A stretch of 64,000 nucleotides of DNA, taken from positions 1 through 64,000 of the forward strand of contig JAFXPU010000004.1 in the NCBI GenBank assembly GCA_017527675.1. The letters are read 5' to 3'. Source of the stretch: Bacilli bacterium (lineage in GTDB: Bacteria > Bacillota_I > Bacilli_A > RF39 > UBA660). Shown here one piece after another: positions 32,653 to 41,732 of the stretch (within the stretch, counting starts at the first letter, position 1; each line of letters begins with the position of its first letter). Below the pieces are notes generated by a model. It had not been told where the DNA came from. It saw only the letters and a list, made by a program, of their open reading frames with translations, and did no database searches. A program made the translations under genes and the position numbers.

Positions 32653-33660
32653 ATGAAACATACAGTTGATTTACAAAAATATAATTTAAGAACCGATTTA
32701 ACTATTGAAAAACTAGAACAAAATAAAATAACTAATTCTAAAATAAAAAAGAGTAAGTACAAAGATATAATAATTGAAACAGTTAATATAAATGCTAATG
32801 ATGGCAAAATAATTGATAAAAAAGAAGGTTTATATACTACTATTACATTTAATGATACAACTGATTCAGATAATAGAAAAAATTTAGAACATGTTTTAGT
32901 AAGGGAATTAAAGCAATATATAAATATTAATAGGGATGATTTAGTACTTGTTGTGGGTTTGGGTAATATTTTATCAACGCCTGATTCATTAGGACCAAAA
33001 GTAATTGACAAAATAATGGTTACTAATCATTTATATGAATTAAATATATGTGATTCAAATTACCAGCGAGTTGCTGCAATTGCACCATCTGTAACAGGTA
33101 AAACAGGTATAGAGACCTTTGATCAGATAAAAAGTATAGTAGATAAAATTAAACCTAAATTAGTTATAGCAATTGATTCTTTAGCTGCATCATCAGTATC
33201 TCGTGTTAATAAAACTATTCAAATAACCAATACAGGTATTAACCCAGGAAGTGGTATTGGTAACTTTCGAAAAGAAATAAGCTATGAAACTATAAAAATA
33301 CCAGTTATTGCTATTGGTATACCAACCGTCGTTGATGCTACATCTATTGTTTTTGATACTTTAAATTATATGTTAAAAAAGTATTCTTTTTCAAAAAATA
33401 ATATTAATAATAAAAAATATTTATTAACGTACAATAATATTAATTACTTAAATAAAGATACTAAAATTGATACAAAAGATAAGCAAATGTTATTAGGCTT
33501 AGTAGGTAAATTAAGTAATGAAGAATTAAAAAAATTAATTTATGAAGTATTAAGTCCAATAGGTTATAATTTAATGGTTACAGTAAAAGAAATAGATTTT
33601 ATTATTGATACTTTTGCAACTGTTTTAGGAAATAGTATTAATAAGATTTTTAGTTCGTGA
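32653..33660 (+). CDS. gpr: Germination protease Gpr, 335 aa
   Basis: Gpr degrades small acid-soluble spore proteins during germination. The N-terminal HTVDLQKYNLRTDLTIE contains the self-cleaved propeptide region. VVGLGNILSTPDSLGPKV, AAIAPSVTGKTGIET, VIAIDSLAASSVSRVNKTI and TGINPGSGIGNFRKE are highly conserved. It ends with TGA, which shows TGA is a stop in this organism. Ribosome site AGTGGTG. With spoVIF nearby it marks the host as a spore-former. Confidence 0.93.
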   Translation: MKHTVDLQKYNLRTDLTIEKLEQNKITNSKIKKSKYKDIIIETVNINANDGKIIDKKEGLYTTITFNDTTDSDNRKNLEHVLVRELKQYININRDDLVLVVGLGNILSTPDSLGPKVIDKIMVTNHLYELNICDSNYQRVAAIAPSVTGKTGIETFDQIKSIVDKIKPKLVIAIDSLAASSVSRVNKTIQITNTGINPGSGIGNFRKEISYETIKIPVIAIGIPTVVDATSIVFDTLNYMLKKYSFSKNNINNKKYLLTYNNINYLNKDTKIDTKDKQMLLGLVGKLSNEELKKLIYEVLSPIGYNLMVTVKEIDFIIDTFATVLGNSINKIFSS

Positions 33661-33725
33661 TATTGCTTTTTATAGTCAGTTGTGATAAGATTAAAATGTA
33701 AAAGATAAAGGTAGGAGGTAAATAA

Positions 33726-34163
33726 ATGAAAACAAATCAAAAAGGTTTTACATTAATTGAGTTATTAGCAGTAATCGTTATTTTAGCAGTCATTGCCTTA
33801 ATTACAACTCCAATTGTATTAGGTATTATCAATGATGCTAAAGAAGCTTCAAACTTACGTTCAGTAGAAGCATATGCTAAAGCAGTAGAATATGGTGTTA
33901 TTCAATATGAATATAAAAATAATGGTGAATTACCAACTTCATATTGTGATATTAAAGACTACGTAAGTTATACTAATACTGATGTAGTATGTAAAGTTAC
34001 TATTACTTCTGATGTAGCTAATGTTAAAGTAGAAAACTGTAAGGTAGGAAGTTATACTAAAAACTCATACAAATATGATGGAACTTTAAAAACAGAAAAT
34101 CGTGGTGCTGAAAAAGAAGCTGAAAAAACATTTGCTACAAAGAAACCAGACGAAGATTGTTAA
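33726..34163 (+). CDS. Type IV prepilin-like protein, tandem copy 1, 145 aa
   Basis: Prepilin cleavage and methylation site KGFTLIELLAVIVILAVIAL followed by the long hydrophobic N-terminal helix; the mature protein has two pairs of cysteines. It is exported and would need a prepilin peptidase and assembly ATPase not in this window. The neighbour at 34272 is identical for the first 60 residues and in the CKVGSYTKNSYKYDG segment but differs in the middle and at the tail. TAGGAGG precedes the ATG, and a terminator follows. Confidence 0.85.
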   Translation: MKTNQKGFTLIELLAVIVILAVIALITTPIVLGIINDAKEASNLRSVEAYAKAVEYGVIQYEYKNNGELPTSYCDIKDYVSYTNTDVVCKVTITSDVANVKVENCKVGSYTKNSYKYDGTLKTENRGAEKEAEKTFATKKPDEDC

Positions 34164-34169
34164 TATAAG

Positions 34170-34196
34170 AAGTATAGATTAATCTATACTTTTTTT
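34170..34196 (+). terminator. Terminator after prepilin copy 1
   Basis: AAGTATAGATT and AATCTATACTT form a perfect palindrome with a trailing T-run. Confidence 0.75.
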
Positions 34197-34271
34197 GTTT
34201 TTTGTTGTTGAAAAAAATATAATAATGTGCTACTATTGTATTGTAAAGAATAAAGGTAGGAGGAATATAAA

Positions 34272-34709
34272 ATGAAAGCAAATCAAAAAGGTTTTACATT
34301 AATTGAGTTATTAGCAGTAATCGTTATTTTAGCAGTCATTGCCTTAATTACAACTCCAATTGTATTAGGTATTATCAATGATGCTAAAGAGGCTTCAAAC
34401 TTACGTTCAGTAGAAGCATATGCTAAAGCAGTAGAATATGGTGTTATTCAATATGAATATAAAAATAATGGTGAATTACCAACTAAATATTGTCAAATTG
34501 CTCCATATGTAAGTTATACTAATACAGAAGTATTATGTGATGTATCTATCTCTGAAGATGTTGCTAACGTTAAAGTTGAACATTGTAAGGTAGGAAGTTA
34601 TACTAAAAACTCATATAAATATGATGGAACTTTAAAAACAGAAAATCGTGGTGCTGAAAAAGAATCTACAAAAAGTTTCTCTGATGGACCAGATATGTCT
34701 GGATGTTAG
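34272..34709 (+). CDS. Type IV prepilin-like protein, tandem copy 2, 145 aa
   Basis: Paralogue of the preceding gene with the same KGFTLIELLAVIVILAVIAL signal, the same length and the same ribosome site. The middle (KYCQIAPYVSYTNTEVLCDV) and the tail (FSDGPDMSGC) differ. Each copy has its own promoter region and terminator, so the two can be expressed separately. Confidence 0.85.
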   Translation: MKANQKGFTLIELLAVIVILAVIALITTPIVLGIINDAKEASNLRSVEAYAKAVEYGVIQYEYKNNGELPTKYCQIAPYVSYTNTEVLCDVSISEDVANVKVEHCKVGSYTKNSYKYDGTLKTENRGAEKESTKSFSDGPDMSGC

Positions 34710-34723
34710 TAATAAAATATAAT

Positions 34724-34752
34724 AAAAATATAGATTTAATCTATATTTTTTT
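34724..34752 (+). terminator. Terminator after prepilin copy 2
   Basis: AAAAATATAGATT and AATCTATATTTTT arms, then T residues. Confidence 0.7.
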
Positions 34753-34793
34753 TTGCCTTTTTGGTATAATCTTTAAAGAAATGCGGTGATAAA

Positions 34794-36104
34794 ATGAAAA
34801 AACCAGTAGTAGCATTATTAGGAAGACCAAATGTTGGTAAATCTACATTATTTAATCGCTTAGTAGGTAAAAAAGTATCTATTATTGAAGATACACCAGG
34901 TATTACCAGAGATAGAATATATGGAAATGTTACTTTTTCTAACCAACAATTTCATTTAATTGATACTGGAGGAATTGATCTAGCTAATGAAACATTTAAT
35001 GATTCTATACGTGCTCAAGCTGAATTAGCTATTGATGAGGCAGATTTAATATTATTTGTTGTTGATGGTAAAGAAGGCTTAACTTCTAATGATTTTGCTG
35101 TGCGCGATATGCTTTTAAAAAGTAATAGAGAAGTGATTGTAGTAATTAATAAATGTGATTCTAAACTAATCAAAGAACATGAATATGATTTTTATGAATT
35201 AGGTTTTGAAACATATTTAAAGGTCAGTGGAGAACAAAATGATGGTATTTATGATTTACTTGATATGATTATAGCTAAAATACCAAAATTTAATGAAGAA
35301 GTAGAAGATGATATTATTAAGTTCTCTGTAATAGGTAGACCTAATGTAGGAAAAAGTAGTTTAGTTAATGCCTTGCTTGACGAAGAAAGAGTAATTGTTT
35401 CTAATGAAGCAGGTACTACTCGCGATGCAATTGATACTAAATTTACTTATCATGGTGAAGATTATATTGTTATTGATACGGCCGGTATGCGCAAAAAAGG
35501 AAAAATTTATGAAAGTGTTGAAAAATACTCCTTACTTAGAAGTATGAAAGCTATTGATAGATCTGATGTATGTTTACTTGTTATTAATGCTGAAGAAGGT
35601 ATTATAGAACACGATAAACATATAGCATCTTATGCTATTGAAGCAGGAAAAGCATTAGTTATTGTAGTTAATAAATGGGACTTAGTAGAAGATAAAGAAC
35701 AAAGTCAAAAAAAATGGTTAAAAGATATTGAAGCTAATTTTCAATTTATGACTTATGCTAAAGTAGTTTTCTTATCAGCCAAAACTAAAAAAAGAATTCA
35801 TACATTAATGCCTGAGGTATTAACTGCTTATGAAAATAGTAAAAGAGAAATTAAAACTAGTGTTTTAAATGAGGTAATTCAGGAAGCTTATACTCTAAAT
35901 CTTCCACCAACTTATAAAGGAAGAAGATTAAAAATCTATTTTGCAACTCAAGTGGCTACTCAACCGCCAACATTTAATATTCAAGTAAATAGTAAAGGTT
36001 TAGTGCATTTTTCTTATGAAAGATATTTAGAAAATAAAATACGTGAGTCTTTTGATTTTACAGGAACTCCAATTGTTATAAATTTTAAAAATAAAGGTGA
36101 ATAA
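34794..36104 (+). CDS. der: GTPase Der (EngA), 436 aa
   Basis: Tandem G domains, GRPNVGKSTLFNRL near residue 9 and GRPNVGKSSLVNAL near residue 182, with DTPGITRD and EAGTTRDAIDT switches, plus a C-terminal KH-like domain. It assists 50S ribosome assembly. GCGGTGAT precedes the ATG. Confidence 0.96.
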   Translation: MKKPVVALLGRPNVGKSTLFNRLVGKKVSIIEDTPGITRDRIYGNVTFSNQQFHLIDTGGIDLANETFNDSIRAQAELAIDEADLILFVVDGKEGLTSNDFAVRDMLLKSNREVIVVINKCDSKLIKEHEYDFYELGFETYLKVSGEQNDGIYDLLDMIIAKIPKFNEEVEDDIIKFSVIGRPNVGKSSLVNALLDEERVIVSNEAGTTRDAIDTKFTYHGEDYIVIDTAGMRKKGKIYESVEKYSLLRSMKAIDRSDVCLLVINAEEGIIEHDKHIASYAIEAGKALVIVVNKWDLVEDKEQSQKKWLKDIEANFQFMTYAKVVFLSAKTKKRIHTLMPEVLTAYENSKREIKTSVLNEVIQEAYTLNLPPTYKGRRLKIYFATQVATQPPTFNIQVNSKGLVHFSYERYLENKIRESFDFTGTPIVINFKNKGE

Positions 36105-36114
36105 CCAAAATAAA

Positions 36115-36156
36115 AAAATCCCATATACTACATTTAGGAGGTAGTTATGGGATTTT
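36115..36156 (+). promoter_or_regulatory. Hairpin sequestering the spoVIF start codon
   Basis: AAAATCCCATA (36115-36125) pairs exactly with TATGGGATTTT (36146-36156), which contains the start ATG. The ribosome site AGGAGG (36136-36141) is in the loop. Transcripts that include the left arm could be poorly translated. Confidence 0.65.
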
Positions 36157-36389
36157 CTGATGGTTTATTTAATCGTATTCAACAAAAAACAAATGTTGAT
36201 AAAAATACAATAATGGAACTTGCTAGAGAATTACAACAAAATGATCTAAAAAATGAAAATACTTTAAGGGATGTAATAAGAAAATTAAGTCAAATGACAG
36301 GTCGTGATGTAACTGCTGAACAAGAGAATAAAATAATCAATGCAGTTATAAATGATAATGTACCAAAAGATGTGGATAAGTTTTTTTAA
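36147..36389 (+). CDS. spoVIF: Stage VI sporulation protein F-like, 80 aa
   Basis: Matches the small SpoVIF/YjcC family: MGFSDGLFNRIQQKTNVDKN, IMELARELQQNDLKNE and IRKLSQMTGRDVTAEQENKI. In B. subtilis this protein acts in the mother cell on GerE-dependent coat assembly. The length is full. Its start codon is buried in an 11-bp perfect hairpin stem. A decayed IS30 copy begins 42 bases downstream. Confidence 0.85.
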   Translation: MGFSDGLFNRIQQKTNVDKNTIMELARELQQNDLKNENTLRDVIRKLSQMTGRDVTAEQENKIINAVINDNVPKDVDKFF

Positions 36390-36430
36390 AACGGCATTAT
36401 AATATATATTTTTTAAAAACTTAAATTTGC

Positions 36431-37356
36431 ATTTCAACCGCACCACTCGGTGTGGTTTTTTGGTACAATAAAAGAGCCCTACCCGGCAAGAAAGAGCTCT
36501 ATATGAATTATACACAATTAACTGAAAAAAAGAAAGCCCAAATAAATATTCTATTAGAACAAGGTTTATCAATGAGAAAAGTTGCTGAGATATTAAAAGT
36601 TCATCATTCAACCATTTCAAGATATAAGAGAGGAATATATAAAAAAAGAAAAATAAATATAAAAGAAAAATATGAAATATTTATAAAATATTTGTTTGAT
36701 CATTATGATAGAAGAGATTGCTCTATAGAGGTGTGCATACATAATTTTAAAAGAAGATATAAAGGTGTAAAATGTCCATCTATGCAACAAGTATATAAAT
36801 GGGTAAAAGAAAATAAAATATTTTTAATAAGAGATAAACTATGTTATAAAAAATATAAAAACAAAGGTAAAAAAAGAAAAAATAATATGATGGAATATAC
36901 AAAATGGAATATGGTAAATAAAACGGTTTTACCAATAAGATTAAGGCCAAAACATATAGAAGAAAGAAAAGAAATAGGACATTTAGAAATAGATTCAATA
37001 ATAGGATTAAAGAATCAGCAAGAATCATTAATATCAATTGTAGATAGATGTACAAGACGTCTATGGCTTATAAAATCAGAATATAGAAATGAATACTATA
37101 CAGCTAATTTAATTTATAAATATATTTTAGATAATGATATACATGTTAAATCAATAACAACAGATAATGGATTAGAGTTTAAAGCATTAGGAATAACTGC
37201 AAAAAAATTAGGAGTAAAATTATATAAATGTGATCCATATTGTTCATTTCAAAGAGGAACAAATTCATTAGTAAGAAGATGGATACCAAAAATATTTGAC
37301 TACAAAAGTACTTTTGATATAGAATTAGATTATAAATAAAGTGGTGCGGTTGAAAT
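36431..37356 (+). mobile_element. IS30-family insertion sequence, decayed, 926 bp
   Basis: Bounded by perfect 16-bp inverted repeats ATTTCAACCGCACCAC (36431-36446) and its complement (37341-37356). It contains one degraded IS30 transposase. No clear target duplication is seen. The right end abuts the 86-bp segment that is repeated at 55152. Confidence 0.85.
36503..37339 (+). pseudogene. IS30-family transposase, probably inactive
   Basis: N-terminal HTH (SMRKVAEILKVHHSTISRY) and a DDE core with the first Asp in GHLEIDSIIG and the second in TTDNGLEF. The third acidic residue normally sits in RGTNEN; here the sequence reads QRGTNSLVRRWIPK, so a few codons including the Glu are missing. The C-terminus is also cut short (about 279 aa). 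It is therefore likely inactive. Confidence 0.8.
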
Positions 37357-37442
37357 AAGAAAAGAATGAATAATTAATATTCATTCTTTTTTTATTAAAA
37401 AAAGGAAATAGAGAAAAAACAATAATAATATAAGTAGGAGGT
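37357..37442 (+). repeat. 86-bp segment repeated upstream of the DUF1016 gene (copy 1)
   Basis: Nearly identical to 55152-55238, differing by one A in a homopolymer. It includes the last codons of a surface-protein gene (Lys-Lys-Arg-Met-Asn-Asn-stop), a terminator hairpin GAATGAATAATTAATATTC with T-run, and a leader ending in GTAGGAGGT. Confidence 0.9.
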
Positions 37443-37448
37443 ATTATA

Positions 37449-38237
37449 ATGGAAAAAATAGAACAATATGGTGAAACAATGTTTGAACAAATAAAACATG
37501 TTGATGATATTGGAAATGAATATTGGTATGCAAGGGAATTACAAATTGCTTTAAAATATAATAAATGGGAGAATTTTCATAAGGTTATTAAACAAGCTAT
37601 GATATCGTGTTATACAAGTAATTACGATATTTCTGATCATTTTGCCAACGTTGGCAAAATGATAAATATAGCAAAAGGAGCCAAAAGAAAAATAGAAGAT
37701 TATAAATTAAGTAGATATGCATGTTATTTAATTGCTCAAAATGGAGATTCAAGAAAAAAGGTTATTGCCTTAGCTCAAACTTATTTTGCTATACAAACCA
37801 GAAAACGAGAAATATTTAGTAATTTATCAGAAGATGAAAAAATAATAGAAATTAGAAAAAAGATAAGAAAAGGTAATCTTGGCTTAAATCAAACAGCAAT
37901 AAGATGTGGAGTAAAAGATATGGCTAGTTTTACTAATGCTGGTTATAAGGGACTATACAATGGAGAAACAGTTGATGATATAGCTAAAAGAAAAAAATTA
38001 AGGTATCGCGAAGATATTTTAGATAATATGGGAAGTGAGGAGCTAGGTGCTAATTTATTTAGAATTACTCAAACTGATGCTAAATTAAAAAGGGATAATG
38101 TTGATAATGAATATAAGGCTTGTGATACGCATTATAATATGGGAAAGAAAATAAGAAAATTTATTAAAAGTATTGATGGTACTATGCCTGATGAATTACC
38201 AACTCCTAAAAGTTCAATTAATAAAATAGATAAATAG
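37449..38237 (+). CDS. dinD: DinD-like DNA-damage-inducible protein (BRO-N domain), 262 aa
   Basis: N-terminal BRO-type domain (EYWYARELQIALKYNKWENF), then a DinD-type core (YKLSRYACYLIAQNGDSRKK, AQTYFAIQTRKREIF), and a C-terminal helical part (EELGANLFRITQTDAKLKRD). E. coli DinD limits RecA filaments; relatives are phage antirepressors. The coding region contains a perfect 28-bp palindrome (37636-37663). The 5' leader is the 86-bp repeat shared with the DUF1016 gene. AGGAGG precedes the ATG. Confidence 0.88.
   Translation: MEKIEQYGETMFEQIKHVDDIGNEYWYARELQIALKYNKWENFHKVIKQAMISCYTSNYDISDHFANVGKMINIAKGAKRKIEDYKLSRYACYLIAQNGDSRKKVIALAQTYFAIQTRKREIFSNLSEDEKIIEIRKKIRKGNLGLNQTAIRCGVKDMASFTNAGYKGLYNGETVDDIAKRKKLRYREDILDNMGSEELGANLFRITQTDAKLKRDNVDNEYKACDTHYNMGKKIRKFIKSIDGTMPDELPTPKSSINKIDK
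37636..37663. repeat. Perfect 28-bp palindrome inside dinD
   Basis: Arms of 14 bases centred between 37649 and 37650; the left arm reads ATCATTTTGCCAAC. It encodes Asp-His-Phe-Ala-Asn-Val-Gly-Lys-Met and falls between the BRO-N domain and the rest of the protein. Confidence 0.85.
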
Positions 38238-38288
38238 TTTTTCTTGTTTTAAATACCTAAATATTGTATAATTATAGTAGGTGATAAA

Positions 38289-38633
38289 ATGAAAAAGATG
38301 AATAATAAAGGGTTTACTTTACTAGAAATGATGGGTGTATTAATTCTGCTAGCAATTATATTATTAGTTGCAATTCCATCAATTACAAAAACAATGAAAA
38401 AAGATCAAGTAAATCAATTAGCTAAGTATGAAGAAACATTATGTGATGCTGCAGAAGCATATATTACTGGTGAGGGTATTAATGTTACTGAATTAAAGGT
38501 ATCTGTTTTAGTTTCCAAAGGCTATGTTGCTGATAATTTATCTAATCCAAAGACTAAGAAAAATGCAACAAAAGATACTTTAAATATAGGTCACGCAGCT
38601 AATGGAAAAATTACTTGTAGTTTAAAGGACTAA
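38289..38633 (+). CDS. Type IV prepilin-like protein (ComGC-like), 114 aa
   Basis: Prepilin signal NKGFTLLEMMGVLILLAIILL with a hydrophobic helix, then a short soluble domain with two cysteines. It lies just upstream of dusB; AGGTGAT precedes the ATG. It may be a minor pseudopilin of a competence or pilus system encoded elsewhere. Confidence 0.8.
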   Translation: MKKMNNKGFTLLEMMGVLILLAIILLVAIPSITKTMKKDQVNQLAKYEETLCDAAEAYITGEGINVTELKVSVLVSKGYVADNLSNPKTKKNATKDTLNIGHAANGKITCSLKD

Positions 38634-38634
38634 T

Positions 38635-39588
38635 ATGTTTAAAATAGGTAATGTTGAAATTAAAGGGCAAATTGCTTTAGCACCAATGGCTGGTGTGTCT
38701 AACCCTTCGTATATTAAAATATGTGAAGATATGGGCGCATCTTATGCTATTACAGAATTAATTAGTGCTGAGGCTATTATTCGTCATAATAAAAAAACGT
38801 TAGATATGTTAAATGGCTACGAGATTATTAATATTCCCGTAGCTTTACAATTATTTGGTTCAAATCCTAATACAATGGTTAAAGCTGCAAAATATATTTC
38901 TGAAAATTATAATTTTAAAATAATTGATGTTAATATGGGTTGTCCTGTACCTAAAGTTGCTGTTAGATCTGAAGCAGGAAGTGCTTTACTTAAAAATCCA
39001 AAAAAGATTGGTGAAATAATTTCTAAAATGGTTAAAGAAGTTAATATTCCTATAACAGCTAAAATAAGAAGTGGCTGGGATCATAATAGCATTAATGCAG
39101 TAGAAGTTGCTAAAATATTGGAAGAAGCAGGAGCTAAGGCAATAACTATTCATGGACGTACGCGTGCAGATGGTTACACTGGTCATGTTGATTTAGATAT
39201 TATTAAAAAAGTTAAAGAAAGTGTTTCTATTCCTGTATTTGGTAATGGTGATGTTAAAAGTTATGAAGACTTTAAACATATGCTTGATTATACAAAGTGT
39301 GATGGGGTAATGATTGGTCGTGGATGCTTAGGTAATCCATGGTTGATTAAGGAATGTTTTTTAGGTAAAAAAATTGAAGTAAGTTCAAAAGATAGAATTG
39401 AAATGATTAAAAAACATTTTGATTATTTATTAAAAATAAAACCAGAACGTGTAGCCTTACTAGAAATTAGAACTCATGCTGCTTGGTATTTAAAGGGTAT
39501 ACCTGGTTCTAAAGAGATGAAATTGGATATTTTTAAAACCAAAACAAAAGAAGAATTTTTAGATGTCTTAAATAGATTTGAGGGATAA
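38635..39588 (+). CDS. dusB: tRNA-dihydrouridine synthase, DusB type, 317 aa
   Basis: FMN-dependent TIM-barrel enzyme that reduces uridine in tRNA D loops. ALAPMAGVSNPSYI, IIDVNMGCPVPKV with catalytic Cys, ITIHGRTRADGYTG and DGVMIGRGCLGNPWL are family motifs. The start follows the prepilin stop by one base. Confidence 0.94.
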   Translation: MFKIGNVEIKGQIALAPMAGVSNPSYIKICEDMGASYAITELISAEAIIRHNKKTLDMLNGYEIINIPVALQLFGSNPNTMVKAAKYISENYNFKIIDVNMGCPVPKVAVRSEAGSALLKNPKKIGEIISKMVKEVNIPITAKIRSGWDHNSINAVEVAKILEEAGAKAITIHGRTRADGYTGHVDLDIIKKVKESVSIPVFGNGDVKSYEDFKHMLDYTKCDGVMIGRGCLGNPWLIKECFLGKKIEVSSKDRIEMIKKHFDYLLKIKPERVALLEIRTHAAWYLKGIPGSKEMKLDIFKTKTKEEFLDVLNRFEG

Positions 39589-39589
39589 T

Positions 39590-40189
39590 ATGCGTCTTGA
39601 TCGTATTAAAGCCTATTTAATAGACTTGGTAGTTATTCTAATTATATATATTATTTCTACTAATGTTATTCCAAGGTCAGACTTACTTAAAAAATATAAA
39701 TCTGATGAGCGAGAATTACATGAAAATTATGTAGAAAAGAAAATAAGTATGAGTGATTATACTAAACAATATGAAGTATTATATTATAATATAAGTCGTG
39801 AAAGTAAGGTAAATGATATTGTTTATGTTGTTAGTTTGCTTATATACTTTGTTGTTGTACCATTTTTTCTAAATGGACAAACATTAGGTTTATTTTTAAA
39901 TAGACTTCGAATAGAAAGATTTACTATTGGTAAGCTGCATATGTGGCAGTTACTAGTTCGTAATGTAGTTATTGTAGGACTTGGATATAGTATTTTTAGA
40001 GTTTCTTTAGTATACTTTTTAGATGCTAAAATATATTATAAAGTATTGCTTGGAATATCCGCTGTACAAATACTATTACTACTATTAAGTTGGATTATGG
40101 TTATCCGTAAAAAAGAAAAACGTGGACTTCACGAAATATTAAGTAATACAGAGGTTGTTAGTTTAAGAAAAAGACCTAAAAAAATATAG
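39590..40189 (+). CDS. RDD-family membrane protein, 199 aa
   Basis: The N-terminal LDRIKAYLIDLVVILIIY gives the Arg/Asp pattern of RDD proteins, and GQTLGLFLNRLRI and LLVRNVV match the second half. Four hydrophobic segments. ATG 39590 follows GAGGGA. Transported substrate unknown. Confidence 0.8.
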   Translation: MRLDRIKAYLIDLVVILIIYIISTNVIPRSDLLKKYKSDERELHENYVEKKISMSDYTKQYEVLYYNISRESKVNDIVYVVSLLIYFVVVPFFLNGQTLGLFLNRLRIERFTIGKLHMWQLLVRNVVIVGLGYSIFRVSLVYFLDAKIYYKVLLGISAVQILLLLLSWIMVIRKKEKRGLHEILSNTEVVSLRKRPKKI

Positions 40190-40200
40190 AAAAAACTAGT

Positions 40201-40230
40201 AATAATACCATATTTTATGGTATTATTATT
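40201..40230 (+). terminator. Hairpin between the RDD gene and lysS
   Basis: AATAATACCATA and TATGGTATTATT form a perfect 12-bp stem with a TTT loop. It ends the upstream operon or attenuates lysS, which starts 17 bases later. Confidence 0.55.
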
Positions 40231-40246
40231 TGTAGGGAGTGAGATT

Positions 40247-41731
40247 ATGAGAGAAATAACAGAACAAGAACAAGTTAGAAGAGAAAAAATGGAAAATATT
40301 GCAAATCTTGGTTTAGATCCTTTTGGTCATCGTTATGACAGGGATTCATTTGCGCAAGATTTAAAAGATAAATATAAGGATGTAGAACATGATGCTTTTG
40401 AAAATATGAATGATACAGCAAAAGTAGCTGGACGTATTATGTTTATTCGTAAAATGGGTAAAGCATCATTCTTTTCTATTCAAGATAAAACTGGAAAGAT
40501 TCAAGTATATATCTCAATTAATGATGTAGGTGAAGAGACTTATAATTTATTTAAATCAGCTGATATTGGTGATATTGTTGGTGTATATGGTAAAGTTATG
40601 AAAACACAAACAGGTGAAGTAACTATTAAATGTTTAGAATATACTCATTTAGTAAAGGCTTTAAAACCATTACCAGAAAAATTTCATGGTTTAACTGATA
40701 TTGAAGAAAGATACAGAAGACGTTATGTAGATTTAATTATGAATGAAGATTCTAAGAAAGTTGCTTTCACTCGTCCAAAAATTATTAGATGTATCCAAAA
40801 TTATATGGATTCATTAGGCTTTACAGAAGTTGAAACACCAGTTTTAACAACATTATTAACAGGTGCATCAGCAAGACCTTTTGTTACACATCATAATACA
40901 CAAGATTTAGATATGTATTTAAGAATAGCTTTAGAGTTACCACTTAAAAGATTACTTGTAGGTGGTATGGAAGCTGTATATGAAATTGGTCGTGTATTCA
41001 GAAATGAAGGTATGGATCCAAAGCATAATCCAGAATTTACTTTAATGGAAGCTTATTTAGCATATTCTGATTTAGAGGGTATGATGGATATGACTGAGGC
41101 AATGTATCAAAAGATTGCTACAGATGTCTTTGGTAAAATGGTATATAACTGGTGTGGTAATGAAATTGATTTAACTGGTCCATGGAAAAGAATAAGTATG
41201 ACAGATGCTATTAAAGAAAAGACTGGTATTGATTTCAAAACTATTACTAGTGTTGATGAATGTATTAAATTAGCTGAAGAACATCATATAGAACTTGAAG
41301 AACATGAAAAACAATATGGTCATATTATTAATAAATTCTTTGAAAAATATGTTGAGGAAACTTTAATTCAACCAACATTCTTATATGGACATCCAATTGA
41401 AATTAGTCCATTAACTAAGAAAAATCCAGAAGATCCAAGATTTGTTGATAGATTTGAATTATTTATTGGTGGAAGAGAATTTGCTAATGCTTATACTGAA
41501 TTAAATGATCCAATCGATCAATTAGAAAGATTTGAAGATCAATTAAAGGAAAGAGATTTAGGTAATGATGAAGCAAATGATATTGATTATGATTTCATTG
41601 ATGCCTTAGAATATGGTATGCCACCAGCCGGTGGAATTGGATATGGAATTGATAGATTATGTATGTTATTTACAGAACAAGAATCAATTCGTGATGTTAT
41701 TTTATTCCCAACTATGAAAAATAGAGGTTAA
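40247..41731 (+). CDS. lysS: Lysyl-tRNA synthetase, class II, 494 aa
   Basis: N-terminal OB anticodon-binding domain (about 60-150), motif 2 in YEIGRVFRNEGMDPKHNPEFT, and motif 3 in GIGYGIDRLCMLFT. Full length. ATG 40247 follows GGGAGTG. The operon continues with a histidine phosphatase. Confidence 0.96.
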   Translation: MREITEQEQVRREKMENIANLGLDPFGHRYDRDSFAQDLKDKYKDVEHDAFENMNDTAKVAGRIMFIRKMGKASFFSIQDKTGKIQVYISINDVGEETYNLFKSADIGDIVGVYGKVMKTQTGEVTIKCLEYTHLVKALKPLPEKFHGLTDIEERYRRRYVDLIMNEDSKKVAFTRPKIIRCIQNYMDSLGFTEVETPVLTTLLTGASARPFVTHHNTQDLDMYLRIALELPLKRLLVGGMEAVYEIGRVFRNEGMDPKHNPEFTLMEAYLAYSDLEGMMDMTEAMYQKIATDVFGKMVYNWCGNEIDLTGPWKRISMTDAIKEKTGIDFKTITSVDECIKLAEEHHIELEEHEKQYGHIINKFFEKYVEETLIQPTFLYGHPIEISPLTKKNPEDPRFVDRFELFIGGREFANAYTELNDPIDQLERFEDQLKERDLGNDEANDIDYDFIDALEYGMPPAGGIGYGIDRLCMLFTEQESIRDVILFPTMKNRG

Positions 41732-41732
41732 A

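Noticed and set aside
32598-33011. Minus-strand 137-codon frame over gpr
   Set aside because: It lies opposite the conserved gpr coding sequence and has no motif of its own.
36285-37055. Minus-strand frames opposite spoVIF and the IS30 transposase
   Set aside because: Hydrophobic shadow translations of Lys-rich plus-strand genes.
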